Shown here piece by piece: positions 33,745-42,375 of a stretch of 64,000 nucleotides of DNA (positions are counted from its first letter, which is position 1; every line of letters begins with the position of its first letter). Both the position numbers and the translations under genes were made by a program. The DNA is taken from the NCBI RefSeq assembly GCF_002592005.1, contig NZ_NVQF01000002.1, positions 110,870 to 174,869 on the forward strand, in the 5' to 3' direction. This DNA is from Mycolicibacterium palauense. Lineage in GTDB: Bacteria; Actinomycetota; Actinomycetes; Mycobacteriales; Mycobacteriaceae. Below the pieces are notes generated by a model. That model was not told the DNA's origin. It did not search any database and was given only the letters and a program-made list of their open reading frames with translations.

Positions 33745-34587
33745 GGTGCGGAACTGGTAGGAGCCCGCCGTGACGGCGCGGTCGCCGTTGCCCTCGTCGA
33801 ACAGCCGCACCCGCACCAGTGCCGCGCCGTCGGCGACCGCCACGGTATCGGTCTCGGTGCGGAACGGTCCCACCTTGCCGCGGGCCATGAACATCACGTG
33901 TGAGGACACCCCCTGCAGGCGATCCGAGCCGGTCCGGGCGGCCACCGCGTCCAGTGCCGCCGTCTCCAGGATGACGAACTGGGGCCCGATGTGCAGGGCC
34001 GCGTCCGGGGAGGCGACCTCGGCCGCCAGTTCGGGCAGGGCCCAGCCACCGTCCGCGCGGCGGGAACCGCCGAACACCTGCCACAGCGGCGGCAGATCGG
34101 GTGAGTCGACCACCTCGATCGGATCCACCGGCATCTTCTGCAGCCCCCGCGGTGGCGTGCCGATGCTGATCCCCTGGCCCTCCGTCACGGCCAGGACGCG
34201 CTGTGGGCGCCCCGCCTCGACGATCACCGAGCGGCTGTAGCCCATCTGCCTCCCGCGCTTGAGGGTCTCCCCGCGTACCTCGAACCGGGTCACGTCGCGA
34301 CCGGGGTCGAGAATCTGACACGAGTGCACCACCGGGTTGGGGACGGCCTCGAGGTCGGACATCCCGCCGCCCTCGGGGGAGGCGATGCCCAGCACCGCCA
34401 GCAGCAGCCCGCCGGTGGTGTTGCGCATGTCGTGCCGGACCGCGACGGTGTCGTCGGTGGGACCCAGGTCCATCGAGTCGTAGGTTCGGCCGATGTAGCG
34501 GTAGCTCAACAGCCCACCCCAGCGGGCCCGCAGCTCGGCGGCGTAGGCCTCGGGATCCTCGGCGAGGTTGCGGATATCCTGCGGCAT
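33733..34587 (-). CDS. Hotdog-fold protein, probable thioesterase-like
   Basis: A 284-residue protein starting at ATG 34587. It seems to contain two hotdog-like halves: the first around MRNTTGGLLLAVLGIA with VTRFEVRGETLKRGRQMGYS, the second around SSHVMFMARGKVGPFRTETD with ALVRVRLFDEGNGDRAV. This is the layout of acyl-CoA thioesterase II/MaoC-like double hotdogs, but no catalytic residues could be assigned. It follows the lipocalin-like gene by seven bases, in an operon led by the acyl-CoA carboxylase beta subunit. Confidence 0.6.
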   Translation of the reverse strand: MPQDIRNLAEDPEAYAAELRARWGGLLSYRYIGRTYDSMDLGPTDDTVAVRHDMRNTTGGLLLAVLGIASPEGGGMSDLEAVPNPVVHSCQILDPGRDVTRFEVRGETLKRGRQMGYSRSVIVEAGRPQRVLAVTEGQGISIGTPPRGLQKMPVDPIEVVDSPDLPPLWQVFGGSRRADGGWALPELAAEVASPDAALHIGPQFVILETAALDAVAARTGSDRLQGVSSHVMFMARGKVGPFRTETDTVAVADGAALVRVRLFDEGNGDRAVTAGSYQFRTDPR

Positions 34588-34594
34588 GCGACGT

Positions 34595-35026
34595 TCAGCC
34601 CTCCCGGGTCGGGTCACGTCGCCACACCAGGGTGCTGCGTGTGGTCGCCCCGTCGGAGATGCTGTCCGCCGCCAGGACCAGCCGGTCGCCCTCGACGCGG
34701 ACGTCACGCAGCTGCGGGCTTTCCAGCAGCTCCGGGATGGTCGACATTTCCACCCGGTGGTGCACCACCGCGGCGTCCTCGTCGAGATGGAAGCGGCCCC
34801 CGTAGGCGATGTAGTGGCCGAGTTCGGCGCCGGCGGGGTCCGGGGCCAGCTGAGCCGACATCCAGCCGTCGTCGGTGTAGAGGATCAGACCGCGGGGATG
34901 CGCCCCGAGCGGTTGGCGGACCTCGCCGGTCGCCGTGTCCCGGCTGTGGAACGACGAAAGCCGCCAGCCGCCGAGGATGGCGTTACGCAGCAATGACATT
35001 GATGACATTGATGACATTGATGACAT
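34595..35026 (-). CDS. Lipocalin-like domain protein
   Basis: A 143-residue protein. NAILGGWRLSSFHSRDTATG, HPRGLILYTDDGWMSAQL and GGRFHLDEDAAVVHHRVEMS match the lipocalin-like (PF13924) family, small beta-barrels with unknown ligands that often sit beside polyketide or catabolic genes. The start is taken as the first of four ATG codons created by a 9-base repeat, because GGAGG is ten bases upstream of it. It lies 24 bases after the carboxylase gene. Confidence 0.78.
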   Translation of the reverse strand: MSSMSSMSSMSLLRNAILGGWRLSSFHSRDTATGEVRQPLGAHPRGLILYTDDGWMSAQLAPDPAGAELGHYIAYGGRFHLDEDAAVVHHRVEMSTIPELLESPQLRDVRVEGDRLVLAADSISDGATTRSTLVWRRDPTREG

Positions 35027-35029
35027 TGA
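34994..35029 (-). repeat. Four 9-bp repeats supplying alternative ATG starts
   Basis: TGACATTGA occurs four times in a row at the 5' end of the lipocalin-like gene. On the coding strand this gives M-S-S-M-S-S-M-S-S-M-S, so every unit offers an in-frame ATG. Changes in copy number would shift the distance from the ribosome-binding site to downstream ATGs without a frameshift. Confidence 0.9.
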
Positions 35030-35050
35030 CCAGTGACCTCCGGGTGGGCT

Positions 35051-36565
35051 TCATGGCAGGATCGCCGTCCGGGTGACCGGTGCGGCGGCGGCCTGGCGGC
35101 TGTAGAGGCCGCGCAGCAGGGCGGTGAGCAGCGCATCGCGGGTCTCGGCCGGGTCGATGAGTTCATCGAAGCCCAGGCTCTCCGCCGAGTTGAACGACGC
35201 CTGTAGTTCGGCCTCGCGGAGCTGCTCGGAGGTGTCGGCGTCGGTGTGTGCCGCCCGGGTCAGTGCCGCGGCGCTCATCGCCCCCATGGTGGCACCGGGA
35301 TAGCCGAAGGTGGCGACCTGGCCGTCGAACCCGAGCAGCGACATCACCATGGAACCGAATCCGTACGCCTTGCGCAGGGTGAGATGCAGTTTGACGGTGG
35401 TGGCGGCGGTCTGGGCGGCGAACATCCGCGCGCCGGCGCGCAGCACCCCCGCCCGTTCGGAGCGGCTGCCCGGAAGCATGCCCGGGTTGTCGGCCAGGAA
35501 GACGATCGGCAGATGGAACGAGTCGGCGACCATGATGAAGTGGGCGGCCTTGTCGGCGGCGTCGGCGTCGATGGAACCCGCCATCACCCGCGGCTGATTG
35601 GCGACGACCGCCACGGGATGGCCGCCGAGGTGGGCCAGCGCGCAGACGATCCCGCGGCCGAAGCGCGGCTGCACCTCGAACCAGTCGGCGGTGTCGAAGA
35701 CGACGTCGAGCACTGCGCGGATGTCGTAGACGCGCCGGTTGTCGCGGGGGACGATCTCGAGAAGTTCGGGCGTGGCGCGGGCTCGGGTGGCCGGGCCGTC
35801 CGCCCGCGGTGCCGGATATGACCAGGCGCTGGAGGGGAAGTAGGACAGGTAGCGCCGTATCTCGGCCAGGGCGGCCGCGTCGTCGGCCGCCACGTTGTGC
35901 ACGACCCCGCTGGGCACCGCGACGGCCGGGCCGCCCAGGTCCTCCTTCGAGATCTCCTCGCCCGTCGACTCTTTGACCACCGGCGGGCCGGCGGTGAAGA
36001 TCGCGCCCCGCCTGGTCATCACCCGGAAGTCGCACACCGGTGCCACCAGCGCGCCGTGGCCGGCCGACGGGCCGAGCACCGCGGCGAGTGTCGGCACCAG
36101 TCCCGAGCAGCGCGCCTGCGCGATCAGGTCGGTGGGGGAGCGCCCGCCGTGCTTACCGGGCCGGAACCCGGCCCCCTCGAGCAGCATCACCAACGGGATG
36201 CGGTTGCGGATCGCCAGTTCGGCGAGCCGGTAGCGCTTGGCGTTGCTGCCCGCGCCGATGGTGCCCGCCACTGTGGTGAAGTCCTCGGCACCGACCATCA
36301 CGGGTCTGCCGCCGATCAGACCCGACCCCGCGACGATCCCGTCGGCGGCCACGTCGCCGCCGGTCAAGGTGCCCAGCTCGCGGAAGGTGCCGGCGTCCAG
36401 CAGTTCCCCGATCCTGGTGCGTGCGTCCAGCTTGCCCCCGGCGTGGTGGGCCGCGAGTCGCTCGGCGCCGCCCATCGCCCGCGCGCGAAGCCGCCGGCGT
36501 TCGAGGTCGGCGCGGGTGTCGTCCCAGGCGGACCGGCCGGCGGGGCCCCGTTCGGCCTCGGTCAT
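35051..36565 (-). CDS. Acyl-CoA carboxylase carboxyltransferase (beta) subunit
   Basis: A 504-residue AccD-type protein starting at ATG 36565 with GAGGAG upstream; longer upstream frames lack homology. N-terminal crotonase-like half: RTRIGELLDAGTFRELG, EDFTTVAGTIGAGSNAKRYR, AVLGPSAGHGALVAPVCDF, the GGPAVAVPSGVVHNVA carboxybiotin region; C-terminal half: FLADNPGMLPGSRSERAGVL and KLHLTLRKAYGFGSMVM with FGYPGATMGAMSA. It transfers CO2 from carboxybiotin to an acyl-CoA. The biotin-carboxylase alpha subunit is not in the window, so it must be supplied from elsewhere. It leads the lipocalin-hotdog operon. Confidence 0.9.
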   Translation of the reverse strand: MTEAERGPAGRSAWDDTRADLERRRLRARAMGGAERLAAHHAGGKLDARTRIGELLDAGTFRELGTLTGGDVAADGIVAGSGLIGGRPVMVGAEDFTTVAGTIGAGSNAKRYRLAELAIRNRIPLVMLLEGAGFRPGKHGGRSPTDLIAQARCSGLVPTLAAVLGPSAGHGALVAPVCDFRVMTRRGAIFTAGPPVVKESTGEEISKEDLGGPAVAVPSGVVHNVAADDAAALAEIRRYLSYFPSSAWSYPAPRADGPATRARATPELLEIVPRDNRRVYDIRAVLDVVFDTADWFEVQPRFGRGIVCALAHLGGHPVAVVANQPRVMAGSIDADAADKAAHFIMVADSFHLPIVFLADNPGMLPGSRSERAGVLRAGARMFAAQTAATTVKLHLTLRKAYGFGSMVMSLLGFDGQVATFGYPGATMGAMSAAALTRAAHTDADTSEQLREAELQASFNSAESLGFDELIDPAETRDALLTALLRGLYSRQAAAAPVTRTAILP

Positions 36566-36649
36566 GAGCCTCCTCGGTGGATCGACTGCGCCGAGTCTAG
36601 CGTCGGCCCGGCGCGGTCCCCGAGGCGGCGTTGACCGTACCGAATGACT

Positions 36650-36656
36650 TACTGTA
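36650..36656. promoter_or_regulatory. TAC-N-GTA site between carboxylase and LLM operons
   Basis: TACTGTA within TTACTGTAG (36649-36657), identical over nine bases to the site at 26260. It lies only 11 bases before the ATG at 36668, so if it is a -10 element the message is close to leaderless. Confidence 0.42.
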
Positions 36657-36667
36657 GCGTCCCCGGC

Positions 36668-37693
36668 ATGGTCGGGAGCCTGAAGATCGACCGCGGGATC
36701 CCCAGCCGTCTCGACCGGGTCCCCGAGACCGCGCGTTCCCACGAGGCCGCGGGTTATGACGGGTGCTGGACCGGCGAGATCAACCACGACCCCTTCCTGC
36801 CGCTGCTGCTGGCCGCCGAGCACACCGCCACCATCGAGGTGGGAACCAGCATCGCGGTGGCCTTCGCGCGAAACCCCATGACGGTCGCCCAGCTCGGCTG
36901 GGATCTGCAGTCGTATTCCGGTGGCCGATTCATCCTCGGACTCGGCACGCAGGTTCGCGCCCACATCGAGAACAGATTCGGTATGCCGTGGAGTCACCCG
37001 GTGGGTCGGATGGCGGAATTCGTTGCCGCGCTGAGACAGATCTGGTCCTGCTGGCAGACCGGCGACCGCCTCGACTTCCGGGGCGAGTTCTACACGCACA
37101 CGTTGATGACCCCGATGTTCACCCCGGAGCCGACCGGCTGCCCACCGCCGAAGGTGTTCCTCGCCGCGGTCGGCGCCGCGATGACCGAGATGTGCGGAGC
37201 GCGTGCCGACGGCCTGCTCGTCCACGCCTTCACCACCCGGCGTTATCTCGACCAGGTGACCGTCCCGGCGCTGCTGCGCGGGATGGCGAGCAGCGGACGT
37301 CGCCGCGCCGAGTTCGAGGTGTCCAGTCCGGTCTTCGTGGTGACCGGTCGCGACGAGGGTGAGATGGCCACCGCCGCAGCGGCGTTCCGCAAGCAGATCG
37401 CGTTCTACGCCTCGACCCCGGCCTACCGGGGGGTGCTCGAACTGCACGGCTGGGAGGCGTTGCAGCCCGAGTTGCGCGCCCTGTCGCTGCAGGGACGCTG
37501 GGATGCGATGGCCGACCTGATCGACGACGAGATCCTCGCGGCCTTCGCGGTGGTGGCTCCGGTCGAGCGGGCGGGCGCCGCACTGCGGCAGCGCTGTGCC
37601 GGGGTGATCGACCGGGTGCTGCCCGGGTTCGCGCCCGGCACTCCGGAGCCGGTGGTCGAGGCGGTGCTCGCCGAGGTGCGAGCCGCGTGTTGA
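36668..37693 (+). CDS. LLM-class (F420-type) oxidoreductase
   Basis: A 341-residue luciferase-like monooxygenase-fold protein from ATG 36668. HEAAGYDGCWTGEINHDPF, the IEVGTSIAVAFARNPMTVAQ strand and YSGGRFILGLGTQVRAHIE are the family core. An in-frame start 24 bases upstream would overlap the promoter site, so it was not used. It opens an LLM-SDR-P450 plus-strand run. The N-terminal and C-terminal parts differ from the LLM protein at 32652, so the two are not recent duplicates. Confidence 0.86.
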   Translation: MVGSLKIDRGIPSRLDRVPETARSHEAAGYDGCWTGEINHDPFLPLLLAAEHTATIEVGTSIAVAFARNPMTVAQLGWDLQSYSGGRFILGLGTQVRAHIENRFGMPWSHPVGRMAEFVAALRQIWSCWQTGDRLDFRGEFYTHTLMTPMFTPEPTGCPPPKVFLAAVGAAMTEMCGARADGLLVHAFTTRRYLDQVTVPALLRGMASSGRRRAEFEVSSPVFVVTGRDEGEMATAAAAFRKQIAFYASTPAYRGVLELHGWEALQPELRALSLQGRWDAMADLIDDEILAAFAVVAPVERAGAALRQRCAGVIDRVLPGFAPGTPEPVVEAVLAEVRAAC

Positions 37694-37746
37694 GCGGGCT
37701 GCCGGGACGGCCGGGTGGGCGTTCGGGGGATTCCGAAGGGAGAGCA

Positions 37747-38622
37747 GTGGACAGGATCGCCGGCAGGACCGTCGTCATCACCGGGGCCGCCCGGGGGATC
37801 GGATATGCCACCGCCGGGGCGCTGCTGGCCCGCGGCGCCCGCGTGGTCATCGGCGACCGGGACGTGCCGCGGCTGGAGGCCGCGGTCGAATCACTGGCCG
37901 GCGCGGGGCCGGTGTCGGGTCATCCGCTCGACGTCACCGATCCGGCGTCGTTCGCGGAGTTCGTCGCCCGGGCCCGCACCGACGGTGGCGGGCGGATCGA
38001 CGTACTGGTCAACAACGCCGGCGTCATGCCCGTCGGGCACTTTCTGGAGCAGTCCGAGCAGGCCGTGCGCACCGCGATCGAGGTCAACGTGTGCGGGGTG
38101 CTGACCGGGTCGCGCCTGGTGCTGCCCGAGATGGTGGCCCGCCGTGGCGGGCACATCGTCAACATCGCCTCGCTGGCCGGCGTGGTGCCGGTTCCGGGTC
38201 AGGTGGTCTATGCGGGAACGAAGTTCGCCGTCGTGGGGCTGTCCACCGCCATGGCCGACGAGTTCTCCCCGCACGGGGTGGAGGTCAGCGTGGTGATGCC
38301 ACCCTTCACCGCGACCGAGCTGATCGCCGGGACGAAGAGCACCGGGGCCAGCAGACCGGTGGCCCCGGAGGTGATCGCCGGCGCGGTCGTCGGGGTGCTC
38401 GACCGGCCCAGAACCCATGTGGCCGTGCCCTACCCGATGCGTTTCGTCTCCCCGGTCCTCTCGATGCTCGGGCCCCGTGCGCGTCGGTGGCTGCACCGCC
38501 GGATGGGTTCGGACCGGCTGTTCCTGGACTTCGACACCGCGGCGCGCCACGCCTATCACCAGCGCGCCGAGTCGGCCACCGGTGTGGTGGCCGCGCCCGC
38601 GCCGCCGACCCTTACTGAGTGA
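37747..38622 (+). CDS. Short-chain dehydrogenase/reductase
   Basis: A 291-residue SDR starting at GTG 37747 with GAAGGGAGA just upstream. TVVITGAARGIGYATAG is the NAD(P) motif, DVLVNNAGVMP the NNAG strand, and VNIASLAG with VYAGTKFAVVG the catalytic Ser-Tyr-Lys. The C-terminal MRFVSPVLSMLGPRARRWLHRRMG is a membrane-leaning extension found in mycobacterial SDRs acting on lipids or sterols. It probably oxidises or reduces an alcohol made by the following P450. Confidence 0.9.
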   Translation: MDRIAGRTVVITGAARGIGYATAGALLARGARVVIGDRDVPRLEAAVESLAGAGPVSGHPLDVTDPASFAEFVARARTDGGGRIDVLVNNAGVMPVGHFLEQSEQAVRTAIEVNVCGVLTGSRLVLPEMVARRGGHIVNIASLAGVVPVPGQVVYAGTKFAVVGLSTAMADEFSPHGVEVSVVMPPFTATELIAGTKSTGASRPVAPEVIAGAVVGVLDRPRTHVAVPYPMRFVSPVLSMLGPRARRWLHRRMGSDRLFLDFDTAARHAYHQRAESATGVVAAPAPPTLTE

Positions 38623-38695
38623 CTTACCGCAACTGATACAGTTGGCCACACCCACGACGCCGGCGACCCGGCGCGGACCTCAGGGGGAGCTGTAC

Positions 38696-39931
38696 ATGGG
38701 CAATCCGGCGATCGATTCGGCGGCCGCGATGCTGGCCGATCCGCAGGCCTACACCGACGAGGCCCGACTCCACGAGGGGCTGGCCCACCTGCGGGCCACC
38801 GCGCCCGTGTCCTACGTCGACGTGCCGAACTACGCCCCGTTCTGGGCGATCACCAGGCACGCCGACATCATGGAGATCGAGCGGGCCAACGACGTGTTCA
38901 CCAACTCGCCGAGGCCGGTGCTGGTGACCAAGGCGGGCGACGAGGCGCAGGCCGGCGTGGGGATCCGCACACTGATCCACACCGACGATCCCGAGCATCG
39001 CGACCTGCGTGCCATCGGCGCGGACTGGTTCCGCCCCAAGGCGATGCGCGCCCTGAAGGACCGCGCCGACGAGCTGGCCAGGATCTTCGTCGACAAGATG
39101 GCCGCCGAGGGGCCCGAGTGCGACTTCGTCCAGCAGGTGGCGGTCAACTATCCGCTCTACATGATCATGACCCTGCTGGGCGTCCCGGAATCGGACTTCG
39201 CGCTGATGCTCAAGCTGACCCAGGAGCTGTTCGGCAGCGACGACGACGAGTTCAAGCGGGGCGCCGACGCCGCCGAACAGATGACGGCCCTGGTGGAGAT
39301 GTTCCAGTACTTCACCGCGCTGACGGCGTCACGGCGCGAACATCCGACCGACGATCTGGCGTCGACCATCGCCAACGCCCGGATCAACGGCGAGCCGCTG
39401 TCCGACATCGACACGGTGTCCTACTACGCGATCATCGCCGCCGCGGGCCACGACACCACCAGCGCCAGTATCTCCGGGGGGATGCACGCCCTGGTGGAGC
39501 ACCCCGACCAGCTGACCCGGCTGCGGGCCGACATGAGCCTGATGCCGCTGGCGGTGGAGGAGATGATCCGGTGGAGCACCCCGGTCAAGGAGTTCATGCG
39601 TACCGCCCAGCGGGACTACGAGATTCGGGGGGTTCGCATCCCCGCCGGTGACTCGGTGCTGCTGTCCTACGTGTCGGGCAACCGGGACGAAGAGGTGTTC
39701 GACGACCCGTTCACCTTCGACGTCGGCCGGGATCCCAACCGGCACATCTCCTTCGGCTACGGCGTGCACTTCTGCCTGGGGGCGGCCCTGGCGCGCCTGG
39801 AGGTCAACAGCTTCTTCAGCGAGCTGCTGCCCCGGCTGGAGTCCGTGCAGCCGGCCGGAGCGCCCCAGCACATGGCGACCACCTTCGTCGGCGGTCTCAA
39901 ACACCTGCCGATCCGGTACCGGCTCGGCTGA
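38696..39931 (+). CDS. Cytochrome P450
   Basis: A 411-residue P450 from ATG 38696 with GGGGGAG at 38683-38689. The I-helix motif AAAGHDTTSASISGG, EEMIRWSTP (ExxR) and the haem-binding FGYGVHFCLGAALARLE are intact. HTDDPEHRDLRAIGADWFRP is the C-helix region. The gap before it carries TTACCGCAA, one mismatch from the island's TAC-N-GTA dyad. It is convergent with an amidohydrolase gene. Sterol or terpene hydroxylation is possible but unproven. Confidence 0.93.
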   Translation: MGNPAIDSAAAMLADPQAYTDEARLHEGLAHLRATAPVSYVDVPNYAPFWAITRHADIMEIERANDVFTNSPRPVLVTKAGDEAQAGVGIRTLIHTDDPEHRDLRAIGADWFRPKAMRALKDRADELARIFVDKMAAEGPECDFVQQVAVNYPLYMIMTLLGVPESDFALMLKLTQELFGSDDDEFKRGADAAEQMTALVEMFQYFTALTASRREHPTDDLASTIANARINGEPLSDIDTVSYYAIIAAAGHDTTSASISGGMHALVEHPDQLTRLRADMSLMPLAVEEMIRWSTPVKEFMRTAQRDYEIRGVRIPAGDSVLLSYVSGNRDEEVFDDPFTFDVGRDPNRHISFGYGVHFCLGAALARLEVNSFFSELLPRLESVQPAGAPQHMATTFVGGLKHLPIRYRLG

Positions 39932-39941
39932 GCCGGCACCG

Positions 39942-39954
39942 GACCCGCCGGGTC
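39942..39954. terminator. Hairpin overlapping convergent stop codon
   Basis: GACCC and GGGTC with a GCC loop overlap the stop codon of the convergent amidohydrolase. A second small hairpin (GGCTC/GAGCC at 39921-39934) covers the P450 stop codon. Confidence 0.45.
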
Positions 39955-41251
39955 AGCGCTGCATCGCCGTGGCGTCGTCCAGGCGGGCCTTGAAGTCGGT
40001 GTAGTCCGAGCCCGCCCGCTCCTTGTGGGCGGACAGGGCCCGGATCGACACATCGTGGCCGGTGACGCTGCCGCGCAGGGCGCCGACGGTGGCCTGCTCC
40101 CTCGGGACGTCCTTGAACGGGTCGAACTGATACCAGCGCATGGCGTTCTCGTGGGTGATCTTGTTGATCTCGTCGTCGGGAACCCCGTAGGTGTCGAACA
40201 CCGCCCACAGTTCCTCGGGCGCCCCCGGCCACATCGAGTCACTGTGCGGGTAGTCCATCTCCCAGCAGATGTTGTCGATGCCGATCAGGTGGCGGTTCTT
40301 GACCCCGACCGGATCGGAGATGAAACAGGTCATGAAGTGCTCCCGGAACACCTCCGAGGGCAGCCTGCCGCCGAAATTCTGATGCGTCCACGTCGAGTGC
40401 ATCTCATAGGTGCGGTCCACCCGGTCCAGGAAGTACGGGATCCAGCCCGTGCCGCCCTCGCTCAGGGCGATCTTGAGATCGGGATAGGCCTTGATGGGCG
40501 CCGACCACAGCAGGTCGGCGGCGGCCTGGACGATGTTCATCGGCTGCAGGGTGATCATCACGTCCATCGGCGCGTCCGGGGCCGTGATGGCCAGCTTGCC
40601 CGACGAGCCGATGTGCACGTTCATCACCGTCTCGGTGTCCACCAGCGCCTGCCACATCGGTCGCCAGAAGTCCAGGTCGTGAAAGCTGGGGTAACCCATG
40701 GCGGCGGGGTTCTCGGTGAAGGTCAGTGCGTGCACGCCCTTGTCGGCGACCCGGCGCACCTCCTCGGCACACAGCTGAGGGTCCCAGATCACCGGCAGCG
40801 CCATCGGGATGAACCGCCCCGGCGCGCTGGCGCACCACTCGTCGATGTGCCAGTCGTTGTAGGCCTGCACCAGGGCCAGGGAGAACTCGGAGTCCTCGGT
40901 GGCGAACAGCCGCGCCGCGAACCCGGGAAACGACGGGAAGTTCAGCGTCGCCAGCACCCCGCCGGCGGACATGTCCTTGACCCGCTCGGCCGGGTCGTAG
41001 CAGCCCTTGCGGATCTCGTCGAGGCCCTGGGGTTCCAGGCCGTACTCCTCCTTGGGCCGGCCGGCCACCGCGTTGAGCGCCACGTTGGGGATCACCACGT
41101 CGCGGAACTGCCAGGTGTCACTGCCGTCGGCGTTGTGCACCAGCCGCGGCGCCTCGTTGCGGTAACGCTCCGGCAGATGATTGGCGAACATGTCCGGCGG
41201 CTCGATGATGTGATCATCCACGCTGATCAAAATCATGTCGTCTTTGTTCAC
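39953..41251 (-). CDS. PF04909 amidohydrolase (ACMSD/LigY-like)
   Basis: A 432-residue metal-dependent TIM-barrel hydrolase or decarboxylase. The GTG at 41251 follows GAGAGG; an ATG five codons later is an alternative. The metal motif is ISVDDHIIEPPDMF, with MNVHIGSSGKL, LKIALSEGGTGWIPYFL and the late MDYPHSDSMWP motif. EPQGLDEIRKGCYDPAERVK is characteristic of the common mycobacterial subgroup. It marks the right edge of the catabolic island, transcribed toward the P450. Confidence 0.9.
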   Translation of the reverse strand: MNKDDMILISVDDHIIEPPDMFANHLPERYRNEAPRLVHNADGSDTWQFRDVVIPNVALNAVAGRPKEEYGLEPQGLDEIRKGCYDPAERVKDMSAGGVLATLNFPSFPGFAARLFATEDSEFSLALVQAYNDWHIDEWCASAPGRFIPMALPVIWDPQLCAEEVRRVADKGVHALTFTENPAAMGYPSFHDLDFWRPMWQALVDTETVMNVHIGSSGKLAITAPDAPMDVMITLQPMNIVQAAADLLWSAPIKAYPDLKIALSEGGTGWIPYFLDRVDRTYEMHSTWTHQNFGGRLPSEVFREHFMTCFISDPVGVKNRHLIGIDNICWEMDYPHSDSMWPGAPEELWAVFDTYGVPDDEINKITHENAMRWYQFDPFKDVPREQATVGALRGSVTGHDVSIRALSAHKERAGSDYTDFKARLDDATAMQR

Positions 41252-41352
41252 GGCGAGGATCCTCTCCCGATAGCGCAACGGTATGCCACCACAATAGCGA
41301 CATCGCCGACCACGCGAAGCCTGGTCGAGGTTTACAGATCGAGCCGAAGGTG

Positions 41353-42252
41353 TCAGGCCGTCAGCAGCGGGGCGAGCCACTCGAGCTCGCCGGGCAGCTG
41401 CGCGCTCCAGAACGACGCGTTGTGCCCGCCCGGGGAGAACCCGCCGGCCGGCGGGGTGGGCAGCTGGGCGACGAACTCCCGGGTCGCCGCGTAGAACGGG
41501 TCCGAGGTTCCACAGTCGATCCGGATCGGGATCTGCGCCAGCGCGGGCAGCCCGAAGACGCTGTTCGCGTCGAAGTCGCCGGGCCCGTCGAAGGCCCCCG
41601 GCGCCGTCGCGCCCGAGGACAACCACAGTGCGGGGCTGACCGCGCAGATCGCGGCGGTACGCGCCGGACCCAGTCGCGCGCCGAGCAGCAGGGCGCCGTA
41701 ACCACCCATCGACCAGCCCAGGAACGCCACCCGGGAGGTGTCCAGACCCTGCGAGCCCAGCATCGGGATCAGCTCGTCGAGCACCATCGCGCCCGAGTCC
41801 TCGCCGGAGCTGCGCTGGTGCCAGTAGCTGCCGCCGCCGTCGACGGCCACCACGGCGAACGGGGGCAGCCCGGCCGCGACGGCCTGCGCCAGGCCCTGCT
41901 CGACGCCGCCGGCCATCACGGTGGCCGCGTCGCTGCCCTTGCCGTGCAGCGCGATCACCGGTCGCAGCGGCGCCGTCTGCCCGGGCGGGCGGGCGATGGC
42001 CCAGTTGGTGTTCACGCCCCCGCGGGCCGCCGAGACGAACGAACCGGTGACCATCGTCGGGGCCGGTGCGGCCGCCGCGGGCTCCAGCGGTGCGGGCGGG
42101 CCCAGCGGCGCGCCGAGGCCCGTCATCGCGACCGACGGTTTGCCGGCCGGGGTGCCCGCGTCGAGCATCCCGCCCAGAACCGAGGCGCCGGCGGCGCCCG
42201 CCGCCGCCCCGGCACCCAGGCGCAGCAGGGTCCGTCGGCTCAGCTCGGGCAT
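41353..42252 (-). CDS. Tat-exported esterase, Rv0774c-like
   Basis: A 299-residue alpha/beta hydrolase of the esterase D/antigen-85-like fold. It begins with a Tat signal: SRRTLLRL followed by an Ala/Gly-rich hydrophobic stretch (residues 5-32), so it is secreted or surface-bound. The nucleophile is in FLGWSMGGYGALLLG and the His in SPGGHNASFW. Position next to a divergent TetR gene matches M. tuberculosis Rv0774c-Rv0775, where Rv0774c is known as an extracellular esterase. This is the first gene of the conserved chromosomal backbone in the window. Confidence 0.88.
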   Translation of the reverse strand: MPELSRRTLLRLGAGAAAGAAGASVLGGMLDAGTPAGKPSVAMTGLGAPLGPPAPLEPAAAAPAPTMVTGSFVSAARGGVNTNWAIARPPGQTAPLRPVIALHGKGSDAATVMAGGVEQGLAQAVAAGLPPFAVVAVDGGGSYWHQRSSGEDSGAMVLDELIPMLGSQGLDTSRVAFLGWSMGGYGALLLGARLGPARTAAICAVSPALWLSSGATAPGAFDGPGDFDANSVFGLPALAQIPIRIDCGTSDPFYAATREFVAQLPTPPAGGFSPGGHNASFWSAQLPGELEWLAPLLTA

Positions 42253-42375
42253 GCCGTCATCTTGCCACCGGTTTCCTCCCGGGGTCTGCCGGCTCCTCGC
42301 CCGGCGGCCAGGGTCCGGACCGGGTTTGACGGAAAACGCCCAGCGTGACCGGGGTGACTGGCAGCATGACTAATC

